From positions 4,037,501 through 4,101,500 of the forward strand of contig NC_088310.1 of NCBI RefSeq assembly GCF_910592395.1: 64,000 nucleotides of DNA, given 5' to 3'. The notes under the pieces are model-generated. The model was given only the letters and a program-made list of their open reading frames with translations, searched no databases and was not told the origin of the DNA. The position numbers and the translations under genes were made by a program. Of this stretch, positions 36,159 through 64,000 are shown one piece after another (the first letter of the stretch is position 1; each line of letters begins with the position of its first letter). This DNA is from Lineus longissimus (lineage: Eukaryota; Nemertea; Pilidiophora; Heteronemertea; Lineidae).

Positions 36159-37736
36159 GGTTATTCCATGCCCTTTGCGATGATAAAACGCACAATTTGG
36201 AATCAAGACTCTACTTTACACTCACAGAGACATTTGTGTTTCATATGAAATATGTTTTATTTATCTTATGTATTTATTGTGAACTTCATAGAAGTGCATT
36301 TATTATGACAATAATCAGATGGTCTTGTAAATAGTAAGAAGAAAAACATTAGTCTAAAGTGGCCTGTAGCAATGGACACAGTTTTCAAAGGCAGGAGAAT
36401 TTGTCTAAATGAACCACACTTGTAAATAGGCAAAGCCAGAATTCCCAGGGGGTCATTTTCCAAAAAATAATACATTGTATTTGTTGTTTCTTGGTCCTAG
36501 GTTTTGGTAGCATCAGATTTGTTTGATATCATGTACAGTATGTGTTGCATGCAAGTACGGTGCCAACTTCAAATATTTTAGCCGATTAAAAGAAATGGAT
36601 GCCATCATAATTTATTGAATAAACCTCTTAAACATGTTAAATTTCATATCAGTGGTTGTGTTATTCCTCCTCTTTGTCACTTATCGTGGACTTGTGATGA
36701 CTTGGTTGCCCTGTATTGGAGGAACTAGAAATGGTTGAGGTCTTGGCCACTAGGATGCAACTGAGCAGTGTGACCAGTCTATTCTGGGACTCCATCGATG
36801 ACTTCAAAGCAGTCCATCTTGTGTGCACGTCGTCAGGCGAGATGTGTTGGGCCTAGACCAATGTTGTCTCAAATTCATGCATGAATGGGAAAAATATCCA
36901 ACACCTATTTACAAATGAAGTGAGGGGTCAGCCTTTTGGTGTAACTCCATATAACTGTCTGGTGATTTCACTCTGAACTTTTGACACCCTGATCGGTCTG
37001 AAATTATCATTACCGTCCATCCATCCGTTTGCAGCCTGATTGACCAAGATGACAGAGAAATGACAGATGTCAAAGGGGCATGATGGGGGTTAAACTTATT
37101 GGCAGAATTGGGTGAAGGATATTCGGAAACCACACACACATCACCATGCTGCAAACAGGTTGATAGGGACAATGTCACAACCTATGGTTAGCCCATGCTC
37201 AAGCTGGTGTTGAGTAGGTTTTGACATCGTCTCTTGGAGGGTAATGAAGCCCTAGCCCTCAGTCCCCTCTAATACAGTAGAAGATCTAATACATTCATTT
37301 GCTTGGAGTGCTTAATTTTCATTATTATTAGCTTCAGATGCCCCATTTACACTCCAGACGCAATGGACAGACCTTGTCTTATCGCGTAGAGGAAGGATAA
37401 GCAGGATGACGAAATGGACTGTATTGGAGTCCCTAGCCTTGTTTGGTTTGGAGTGGCAAGTACAGCAATGGATTGGGGAACAAAAATAAAGGAGTACAGC
37501 TCTATCAAGGACACTCTTGGGACTGGCAAGTGCTGTCCTAGAGGTGTCCTGATTAAAGAGGTCAAATTTAATGGAAACTACAACTTTAGGACTAAAACTA
37601 GTGTTCTTAATAGGGAGGTGTTTGCTGAGGTAGGTTCCACTGTCAAAAAGTCTCACCGCAATTGCTTGGAGGTTAGTCCTAGGTTCCAATCCATCAATCA
37701 GCAACCGTCATCAAAAGTTTTAAAATCTTTGTCCTA
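36159..37736. other. LRRC57 3' UTR and intergenic DNA
   Basis: AATAAA at 36618-36623 is a good polyadenylation signal 460 bp after the LRRC57 stop. Beyond it I see no gene; small ORFs on both strands show no family resemblance. Confidence 0.45.
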
Positions 37737-38780
37737 GACATGAAGAAAATGAATAAAAATGGCAGATCTGTCGAGATCATTTGAAAGACTAGTACATGCA
37801 AATACAGCTAAAGGGCCCCACCCTGTGTCTTATGTCATTGGCAATACCAAAAAGTCTATTCATGCATGCTCAATTTCATAGGAAAGTGAGTTAGGCGACA
37901 GTGGTGCTATCTAGTAGTAGAAAGTGGAACTACGAGTTTTGGACGAAGATTTCAGTTCTCCATTTTGCCGCGGGACAGCGCCACTGTCGCCCAAGCCATT
38001 TTCATACTGATTGGTTTTCATGCCTTTGGAAGGTAGTCAGTATCAAACTAAGGGAATTTGATAGAGATAATGACTTGATTTAGTTGTCAAAACAGGTTCA
38101 ACACAGCCACAACCCATCTTCCCTCACAAACGACAGTAGATATGATTACCTGATGGGATCAACGACAATGGACGAGAGTTTCACTAGTGGCAGGCTCAGC
38201 CTCAGTAGTAGACGAATACTTCGTTTAGGGCCAGGGTCAAACGACATTCTTGCTCAGTACTGCTCAAGACATGAAGAAAATGAATAAAAATGGCAGATCT
38301 GTCGAGATCATTTGAAAGACTAGTACATGCAAATACAGCTAAAGGGCCCCACCCCTGTGTCTTATGTCATTGGTAATACCAAAAAATCTATTCATAGGAA
38401 GTGAGTTAGGCGACAGTGGTGCTATCTAGTAGTAGAAAGTGGAACTACGAGTTTTGGACGAAGATTTCAGTTCTTCAGCTTGCCGCGGGACAGCGCTACT
38501 GTCGCCTAAGCCAATTTCATACTGATTGGTTTTCATGCCTTTGGAAGGTAATCAGTATCAAACTAAGGGAATTTGATAGAGATAATGACTTGATTTAGTT
38601 GTCAAAACAGGTTCAGCATAGCCACAACCCATCTTCCCTCACAAACGACAGTAGATATGTTTCCCTGATGGGATCAACGACAATGGACGAGAGTTTCACT
38701 AGTGGCAAGCTCAGTAGACAAATACATTGTACTACATCCCTGGGCTAGGGTCAAATGACATTCTTGCTCAGTACTTCCAT
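37737..38780. repeat. Two-copy tandem duplication, unit about 531 bp
   Basis: Copy 1 starts at 37737 and copy 2 at 38268, both with GACATGAAGAAAATGAATAA. They stay nearly identical to about 38775 apart from small deletions and substitutions in copy 2. Each copy contains an imperfect inverted repeat (TTAGGCGACAGTGGTGCT and its complement about 75 bp later; 37889-37993 and 38407-38511). The short ORFs in each copy are not genes. Confidence 0.85.
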
Positions 38781-40200
38781 CAAGGCGCCTCTTCAATGAC
38801 TTTGAAAGTGGCCTGCTGTTTTGGACTTGCATAGGAGAAATACCATCGGGATTCTTCTGAGCTGTGCCAGCAATAGGACACGGCTAAATGTGCAATTCCT
38901 CTCAATACTGTGTCTCAAATAGTTGAAGTTCTTTTCAACTTTGTCACTGGATACAAATGACATTGGATAAAGAACGACAAAATTGGATGATTTTTTTTTC
39001 TTTATTGACAAAGTTTACATCTTCATCAGTCTATGTACAGGGTGCTTCTTGGAAGCATGGAGGTGGAGTACGGAAATATGTCAATCGAAAGTGTTACTGT
39101 CAATCAAAGTATGGCTGTTCCGAGCCTGAAACTCATCGTCTTAGAATGAAAGGAGGCATGTCCTCTTATTATATTTTTAGATAAAAGCTATTAGCATCAA
39201 CAAGGAGAATTGTCTTGAGATAATGCCAGGCCAGCACTAACTTTAACTTCTGAGCCTCTGTATAGGGCAGTTCTTGGGATGCATTAGAAAATGTATACTT
39301 ATTCTACAAACCATTTGTCTACACTTTCGAACAGCAGACAAACTAGTTACATGTATCAACTCAATTTGTGCAGAGCATTCATTGCTTATTTAGATATTTC
39401 AATGGGATGTTATAATAAGGTGCAGAAAATTGTGTTCTATTTTTCTGAAATCATAGAGTTTTTTTGGCAAAGAAAGAACTTCAAACTACACACTTGTATT
39501 TATAGTCAAATTCGAATAAGAGAAGTTTATATTTTCTTGGGCAAATATAATACATAAATATGAACAGTGAAGACAAACTTATAGCACCAATTAACTACAT
39601 AGACTATATATACAGACCAAGTACCATATGCACAGTTAAAAAGGAAGAGAAAGCAAGACCTTCATAGCATCATGCAATTGGTACCGTATCCTTAAGGGCG
39701 TAAGCCATTCCTTAGAAATTAGAAATTTGTAACTGAAATAAAAAAATTCCACTTGCATGAATACTTAGTTCGAGCTATGTTGCTACACGACCAAGATTTC
39801 CCTAACTGTGCATATTAAGCCTTTCTAAACACAATTGTGGAGACTATTCCCTTTTCCCAGGCATTGGGGTAGAAATAGGAATGTTTTTGATGAAACACAA
39901 CGATTGGGTATAAGCAAAAAACTGACAAGACATTTCAGACAGCATCCGTCATCCCTCTAAAGTTTGGTACTACCCACTGGATTCCTGCACAGGAAGTACG
40001 GGAAATGAGGACATGGAAGCCACAAACCCAAATCGCGTTAATCAATATTTACAAATTGTTAGGAACGCTGCTTCATTATGAGAAGGCCTAACAATCCTAA
40101 TTAAACCCACACAACAATACTGAACTATTCCTATAATCAACATGGAAGAAACCACTGGTGGAGAAAAAGGGGTGGAAGGTTACTCGGACAGGCTCTCCTG
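38781..40200 (-). other. 3' UTR/downstream region of the TJAP1-like gene
   Basis: No supported ORF. TTTATT at 39001-39006 reads CAATAAAG on the minus strand, a strong polyadenylation signal, giving a 3' UTR of about 1.2 kb after the stop at 40201. Confidence 0.5.
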
Positions 40201-58405
<18,205 letters not shown>

Positions 58406-58908
58406 TTAGTTTTTGTGCATTGACCATGGGATGAGGATGTCTTCCCTGGTCCACCTTTTCATTACAAGTCTAAGACCAATTCCACTCAGGAGTACTGGTA
58501 TTTCACACAGCAGAGCAAATTGTGTCTGAAAAATATAAGGCAGCATTGAGTAACAGAGTTGTGGCACAAAATAATGATAGAAATTTTGCCTCCAAAACCC
58601 TTTAATACCTTCCAAACAAATACGATACTTCGGAACTTTGGTCTCAGATATGACGATGTGTAAGCATTGCGCATAACTGACCAATAAGCTAACAAAGCCA
58701 GCATATGTGGAAAAGTGTTGAATCCGGAATGACTGCGTCCTCGCTTTGCCAGTTGGCAGATTCCACATTTTAATGTAGACTCCCATTGTCTAAACCGAAC
58801 CCTCGCCACGTCCAGGCCAACTCTGTAGTGTAACAATGAGGTGGTGGTGGACGCTGTCGCTGTAGACAACGTCAACAACTGTCACGTTAGGATGACCCGT
58901 CTACAGAT
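58406..58908. other. 5' region of the TJAP1-like gene
   Basis: Upstream of the start at 58405. On the minus strand an acceptor-like tract (tatatttttcag near 58526) could begin a 5' UTR exon. The minus-strand frame 58786-58406 ends in a stop touching the proposed start codon and is read as untranslated. Confidence 0.3.
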
Positions 58909-59265
58909 CATTGCACTTGATTGGGGACAATGTTTACGAAGACATCGCGTCACGTTACAGCAATGTAAAACTGTCAGAGCTGCAATACATCGTGACGTGA
59001 CGACGGCCAACACTATGTAAACGTTGTTCCCAATAGGCCCTTATCCAGATTACGCCGGTATCACCTACCCAGGGACAGGGTCAGACCAACTAACTTAACT
59101 ACCTTTACATTTAACATTATACAATAGATCTTCATGGTCAATGTCAATGATGCCTCTCGAGCCATTGTCTGGCGTCTTTTACCGTGAAGATCTATTGTAA
59201 AGATGGTTTGTTGGTCCGACCCTAAATTGTACCAGCGTATCTGGCAAAGGGCCTATCAAGTGCAT
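58909..59265. mobile_element. Nested foldback/MITE cluster
   Basis: Three inverted-repeat pairs are nested or adjacent. Outer: TGCACTTGAT (58912-58921) with its complement at 59255-59264, plus 59032-59060 with 59230-59257. Inner A: ATTGGGGACAATGTTTAC (58920-58937) with 59017-59034 (16 of 18). Inner B: 59078-59090 and 59120-59138 with 59210-59222 and 59181-59199 (12 of 13 and 18 of 19). No ORF. Confidence 0.7.
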
Positions 59266-59862
59266 AGGCCTACACTGTAGAGTATACATATAGGCCTATG
59301 CATCCATTCCATGACCGGCCAATGGCCATGCATCATCGTCATTGCATGCATATTGCATGGTCATGTCAATTGTCAGTTTAGGCTATATTAATATGCAAGA
59401 AACAAATACAGTTTTCTCAGAATATACTATGTATGTGACAATGAAATCGTACTCAAAGTTAACACAAGGATAAACTATTATGATGAGGTCGGATTCGGGA
59501 CAAAATATCAATGTTTACCTATTCTTTACCGAGAATTTATGGGCTTCTTTTACATGTTTTACACGTCAACAGAGCGCGATTTGTTACATCCTCGATTTAC
59601 ACTTCGAGGGTCGCTTGTTGGCTGATGATCATCATGCGCATGCGTTGGCTTGTTGGCTGATTATACTTGGTCCCCCAATTCTGTGGTGAGGCCTCGTTTT
59701 TGGATTTGTCGCAAATGCGTCACTGGGGCTGAAGTCTATTAATAGATGGGGATGACCGGCGTGCATGGGTGGTGTAAAGTGAAAGATAGTCCCTAAATTC
59801 ATGGTCCTTTACAAATATCTTAGATTGTTTATTGCTTCTCGGGACCTGGAGCATTGACGAGA

Positions 59863-60105
59863 TAAACCATTCAATGTGAACTCAAATGATTGTGGCCATT
59901 TGAACTTTACGACATGAATTCATAGTCATACTGGTGAAAAACCATTCAATGTGAAAGTGATTTAGGTGATCTGAGAAATATGGATTCACAGGCCTACTAG
60001 TACTAGATCATAAACCATTCAATGTGAATTCAATGTAAACCAGACAACGCTTGTGGTCATCTGATAGATTTGGATTCATACTAGTGATGACCCATTCAAT
60101 GTGTC
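59863..60105. pseudogene. Decayed C2H2 zinc-finger-like repeat array
   Basis: ACCATTCAATGTG recurs at 59866, 59941, 60014 and 60090 (spacing 75, 73, 76 bp). One copy reads HTGEKPFNV at 59927-59953, the canonical zinc-finger linker, and another reads HTSDDPFNV at about 60079. Between them CG...F...IHSH remnants carry stops. Copies lack one base relative to the usual KPFQC codons. It is not translatable as it stands. Confidence 0.45.
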
Positions 60106-60806
60106 ACATGCTGAACATCTCATCATTCATTCATTGGGTCACCAGTTTGTTGGTTTAAATGCATGTCAATATTTAAAACAATGTCAATACTAGTTGAAGT
60201 GTCGGAGCACCACCAGGCAAGTAAAGAAAAAAAGCAAATTTAAATCATTTTCTTTTGAAAATTATTTATTGTTGCACATTCCAAGAATTATCCTCACATG
60301 GCAACTTCGAAAATCAGTGTAGGAGGAAAACCGTTTCAACGGGAGAAAACCTACGCAATCGGAGGGAGTCGTCAACTCCATCACACAGGTGACAGGCACA
60401 GCGCTTACGACCATAATGACTTCATACATGTCCATTACATCGATCATCATCTTTGTGCCACTCCAATGCCCATTAAAGGACGAGATGTGGTGATATTCGG
60501 CCATGTTCAGCGAACAATGGTTCAGGTCACTGCTCTCATTAATCCATGACTAAACAGGTTTTAGGGCCCAATTTGAATAACAAAAGAACCACATATTTTC
60601 ATGGCCATGAACTGGACAGAGGCTGCCAACTGCAAGTGATTCCACTTTTGAAACTTACAACGGATCCTGATAAATTTACAGTAGGCCCAACTGTCGTACA
60701 CGTGTCAGAACTTTAGTTTCATGGTTTCCCGCGAGAAGAATGAGAAGGTCACCTGACATAGGGAACTATTCAATATGGCGGCTCTGGGTACATCATACAT
60801 ACGGGA

Positions 60807-61279
60807 AGGTGTAAACTGTGGACGAAAGTGTGGACGCTATCTTGGATCAAAGAAAATGGCTCTGAGCAGCTGAGACAGTGAGAGAGGGCCAACAGTTTTT
60901 GCCTACAACTGAATGATATTGTCATTGTCATTCAAATAAAAGTAGTTTTTGTGAAAGAATATTATTTGGCCTAGTTAGAAATATCACAGTTTTAACAAAT
61001 TCTTTGATAATTAGTCCACATTTGGACACTAGACCTCGCATTTCCCCACAAAGTCAAATGGCAATGCCACTTCGAAAACCTTCAAAAAAGCCCGTCCACT
61101 CATTGATCAAAATCACCCATCAAAATAATTTATTTTCTTTTTTTCTTTCGCTGACCCATTAAAAAGATTATAATGCATAATATACTGCAATTTCTTTTAA
61201 ATATATAGAAAGACAAAGAAATGCCAGTCCACCAAACTTAGAGGGCCGCTGTCCACACTTTCGTCCACAGTTTACACCT
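60807..61279. mobile_element. 473-bp segment with perfect 29-bp inverted ends
   Basis: 60807-60835 (beginning AGGTGTAAACTGTGGACGAA) is exactly complementary to 61251-61279 over 29 bases. The interior is AT-rich and without an ORF. It looks like a non-autonomous element, 240 bp upstream of PAXX. Confidence 0.65.
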
Positions 61280-61515
61280 ACCCGCCAAATGTCCAACTTA
61301 CATGCACCCGCTGAAAGTCCACTGTAGCAGAGACAGTAGGTCGAGTGAGACAAGCTTGGCGACGAGGATCACTATTGACGACACTTGGAGAATGGGAATT
61401 CTTCAGTCTGTCAACGCATGCGCCATGAACACTACCACTTACCACAGAATTGGGGGGCCAATATTATGATTAGGCCAAAAGGCATAAAGAAAAAGTAGGC
61501 CTATATGCAATAAAC

Positions 61516-62998
61516 ATGTCATCCCTTAAACATGTTAAAGATGTTGCAAAATTTGACGATATGCACAGAATCGTCAATACATCATCTGCAGAAACATTCC
61601 TATGCTATTCAAAATTTCTTAGTGCATCAGAGTCCTTGGTATTTGGAGTTTCTGATGGGATTGATGTGTGGCAGGTAGTCCTTGACAAAGCTGAATTGGA
61701 GGAGATGAAAGATCTGGCAAATATTTCCCATTTGGATGCATATCTTGGAAAGTTTAGGTACAACAAACTTAACATTCGCAGTATTGCATGTCAATTGTCA
61801 TACAACACTTGTCTTCTGCTCAGAACTTCGCTGCTTCGGTCACGGATGACGATGGTACAGTTTGCGTAGCCTATTACATGTATTGGTCACGATCCGCTAC
61901 TCTGTACTTTGAGCCTTATGACATGCTACCTCGAAAAAAGCCAGGAATTCCAGCCCAAACGCAGGCCATGATGAAAAACAGGAAAACCCCTTGGTGTAAA
62001 AATTGTTTGATGTCACAAGGCTAGCCAACCAATCGGGCCATTGTTTTGTCAACCAATCATTTTCACAATAGACACCTCGCACTTCGTCCCTTTTGGGGAC
62101 AAAGTATTGGTCTACGGTTTGCGCATAACTGACTAATCAGCTGCGCTAACGGAGCCTGCAGATGACGTAAATCATGCATAATCAGGTGGACATGATATTT
62201 TGCTGGCTCTGTTACTATAGTGTCAGGCCGTCGTCACGTCACCATGCATTTTTACATTACTGTAACGTGACGAGACGCGACGTCTTCGTAAACGTTGTTC
62301 CCAATCAAGTGCATGGATCTATAGTGTTAGTGTTGGCTTACAATATGCACAAACTGTACCATCACCATTTATCCAGAACCGAAGTTCTTCAGTGTCGAAT
62401 GTTTTGCGCAGAACTATGCATATAGAAAGGGTCAACATTAACAAGGTTTGTTTGGGCTCTGACCAATCATTGAGAGCATTTCACCTGACTAAATGGTCAA
62501 GGTGGCTTATGACATTGTCGAAAGTAAATTTACAACACTTTCACTCGAGAACTTGGGTCCCGGATGTCATATCTGCCTTTCTAATTGCCACTCATTATCT
62601 AACATCTCATATCATTTTCTATTTTCAGGTCCGCTTTTTTATCCAATCAAATTGATGTATCACAAGTTGGGACAAAAATTATATTGACTGTTGGGCAAGG
62701 GACAAGTGCTTTCTCTTACGACCTTTATGAGATGAAATCGGCAGAGAAGACAACAGAACTTCAGGCATTACTGTTTAAGTTTGCAGAAAAAGTGAGTTCA
62801 TTGGAAACACAGCTAAAAAATGCCCAGCAGAATGTGGACACTCTGTCAAAACAGAACAAAGGAGGTTCAACAGGATTTTTAGACTTTGACTCTGGGAAAA
62901 AGACTGGAGCAAAAGTGCAGCCCAAAAAAGCTGGCATGAGTGTGATAAACCCTTCGAGCAAAAAACGGAAAGCAGCTCAGGGTGTTGTCTTTGACTGA
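61516..62998 (+). CDS. PAXX: PAXX, non-homologous end-joining factor (203 aa)
   Basis: Two exons: 61516-61757 and 62629-62998, joined in phase 2 (KF-R-SAF). The N-terminal head domain (about 1-115) of the XRCC4/XLF/PAXX fold has FLCYSKF, DGIDVWQVVL and, across the junction, QIDVSQVGTKIILTV and SAFSYDLYEM, matching human ALTLQED.ASLTLSGG...AFDL. A coiled coil follows (about 120-155, LQALLFKFAEKVSSLETQL). The C-terminal VINPSSKKRKAAQGVVFD matches the human Ku-binding end (LINPGFKSKKPAGGVDFD). PAXX stabilises Ku at DNA ends during NHEJ; length equals human (204 aa). Human PAXX has several more introns, so this gene is unusually compact in structure. Confidence 0.93.
62226..62314 (-). mobile_element. 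Second copy of the foldback family, in the PAXX intron
   Basis: The reverse complement of this stretch aligns with 58909-59009 almost throughout (TGCACTTGATTGGGAACAAC, GTTTACGAAGAC, CACGTTACAG, GTGACGTGACGACGGCC). Its distal terminal repeat is diverged or lost. Confidence 0.65.
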
Positions 62999-63550
62999 AA
63001 ATTACTTGTATGTAGGTTCTGGACCAGTAGGAATAGCAGTTATCAATGTGTATAAGAAGCATTTATTTGCACACAAGTAGAATGTAAAATTCTTCATCAA
63101 AACTGACTGTCGGAGCTTTGTCAGACCAATCAAGTTTCGGACCAACAGAGCTGTCATAAACACTAAGGATGCTTACCATGCTTGTGCAGCTCAGAAAATA
63201 AAGGTCTTGAAGATTGGTCAATACCTGAGCACATCTTGCTTGATGGGAGTGGCAAATGAAACCTTCCTTAGATCAGCCAAAATGTAGTCTTTTGTTTTTG
63301 ATCAGAGGTATGATTAATTTCAGAAAACCGACAGGTAGGAAGATATTTTTGAGGATCATCGTATCTACTGTAAGAATGAGGTATTGGAAGATGTGTTTTC
63401 TATACAGAACAAGTTATGATGACCAACACAAGATCTTGGCAAAATGGGCCATTCTCATTTTTGTGAGAAAATAGTCTGAAATAATGTTACATGTATGTTG
63501 TCAAATAAACTTTACAATATTAAGTATATTCTTGTCTTTATTGACTGATG
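62999..63550 (+). other. PAXX 3' UTR
   Basis: AATAAA signals lie at 63197-63202 and 63504-63509, the second giving a 3' UTR of about 530 bp. No ORF is supported. Confidence 0.55.
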
Positions 63551-63880
63551 ATTCCATTTAAAACATGTTTCAAGACCCATCTGTCTCACTGTATGAGACC
63601 GAGATGAATAACACTTTCTGTTCTCATCAGTTGTGATGACACTATCTTCTGAGAAGAGATAAAAGTTTCTCTGTGTCACTGTCTGAATCTGAGATGGATA
63701 ACACACTCCGTTTTCATAAGTTCTGATGACACTGTCTTATCTCCGAGATGAGATAAATCTGTCTTGTCTCATCTGTTGTAATGACACTGTCTAATCTCTT
63801 GGAAGAGATAAAACTGTTTTGTTGAAGGCACTCTTATCTTTGAGGTAACACTGTCTTTTCTCGTGGTGATGATACTGTCT
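63550..63880. repeat. Degenerate tandem repeat at window end
   Basis: Blocks of TGATGACACTGTCTTATCTC, GAGATGAGATAA and TCTGTCTCACTGT recur near 63575, 63637, 63672, 63722, 63780 and 63843, with a period of roughly 70-100 bp and many changes. Confidence 0.55.
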
Positions 63881-64000
63881 CTACCGAAGTGACCTAAGAT
63901 TCTTGCCATTATCCTGCAGATGGCATGACACTTTCTTTGGGACTGTCTTTTGCACTGTCTCCCAGCAGTCGTCCAGTTTCAGTTACGGGCCATAGATGGA

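Larger units (their letters stand above)
59663..61461. mobile_element. Segment bounded by a 24-bp inverted repeat
   Basis: TTGGTCCCCCAATTCTGTGG (from 59667 to 59690) matches the complement of 61438-61461 at 22 of 24 positions. It may be the ends of a decayed DNA transposon or an inverted duplication; no transposase ORF is visible inside. Confidence 0.4.

Noticed and set aside
60262-60549. Overlapping ORFs on both strands of about 80 codons
   Set aside because: Neither shows a known domain; a KPFQ and HHTGD resemblance to zinc fingers is too weak to call.
61788-62024. Open frame in the PAXX intron (AQNFAASVTDDDG...) that looks like a beta strand of the head domain
   Set aside because: It cannot be joined in phase to the first exon by any GT-AG pair, and the exon at 62629 supplies the missing strands in phase with better similarity.
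62118-62155. tRNA-like head (minus strand GTTAGCGCAGCTGATTAG), possible SINE
   Set aside because: No B box or tail follows, and the related stretch at 58660 is not tRNA-like.

Overview
The window is animal nuclear DNA. Every gene I could resolve is a bilaterian protein gene split by GT-AG introns, with AT-rich introns, 3' UTRs with AATAAA/ATTAAA signals, microsatellites and short palindromic DNA-transposon remnants. BTBD9, PPP5C, NTPCR, LRRC57, PAXX and a TJAP1/BEGAIN relative occur side by side. Introns are short to moderate, apart from one of 10.3 kb. A giant protein with several starch/glycogen-binding domains (CBM20) is the most unusual gene. I infer a marine-type invertebrate (lophotrochozoan, ambulacrarian or chordate-like) but cannot name the species.

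Layout. (1) 1-8679 (+): 3' part of a very large CBM20 gene, entering the window mid-domain. (2) 14555-10250 (-): F-BAR plus atypical SH3 protein, 10 exons, convergent with the CBM20 gene. (3) about 15080-15650: degenerate tandem repeat. (4) 22228-18228 (-): BTBD9, 9 exons, 601 aa, long 3' UTR. (5) 23378-27620 (+): PPP5C, 13 exons, 498 aa, divergent from BTBD9. (6) 33898-31784 (-): NTPCR, 5 exons, about 214 aa. (7) 34119-36158 (+): LRRC57, 5 exons, 237 aa, starting 220 bp from NTPCR on the other strand. (8) 37737-38780: two-copy tandem duplication. (9) 58405-40201 (-): TJAP1/BEGAIN-like coiled-coil gene, 7 coding exons, 327 aa, with a 10.3 kb intron full of repeats. (10) about 58900-62320: cluster of inverted repeats, foldbacks and a decayed zinc-finger-like array. 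(11) 61516-62998 (+): PAXX, two exons, 203 aa. (12) 63550-63880: tandem repeat at the window end.

The genes are mostly unrelated housekeeping or cytoskeletal genes, and I see no operon-like functional cluster. Exon models were built by hand: reading phase was checked at every junction and the protein compared with the family as I remember it. No alignment or transcript data were available.

I did not find a convincing dedicated new system. The best candidates for novelty are the giant CBM20 protein (tandem domains, about 1,000-residue repetitive spacer, a repeated short hydrophobic motif in its C-terminal third, and a predicted GC-AG intron), the cysteine cluster plus C-terminal PDZ-ligand-like ending of the TJAP1-like protein, and the nested foldback elements near PAXX.
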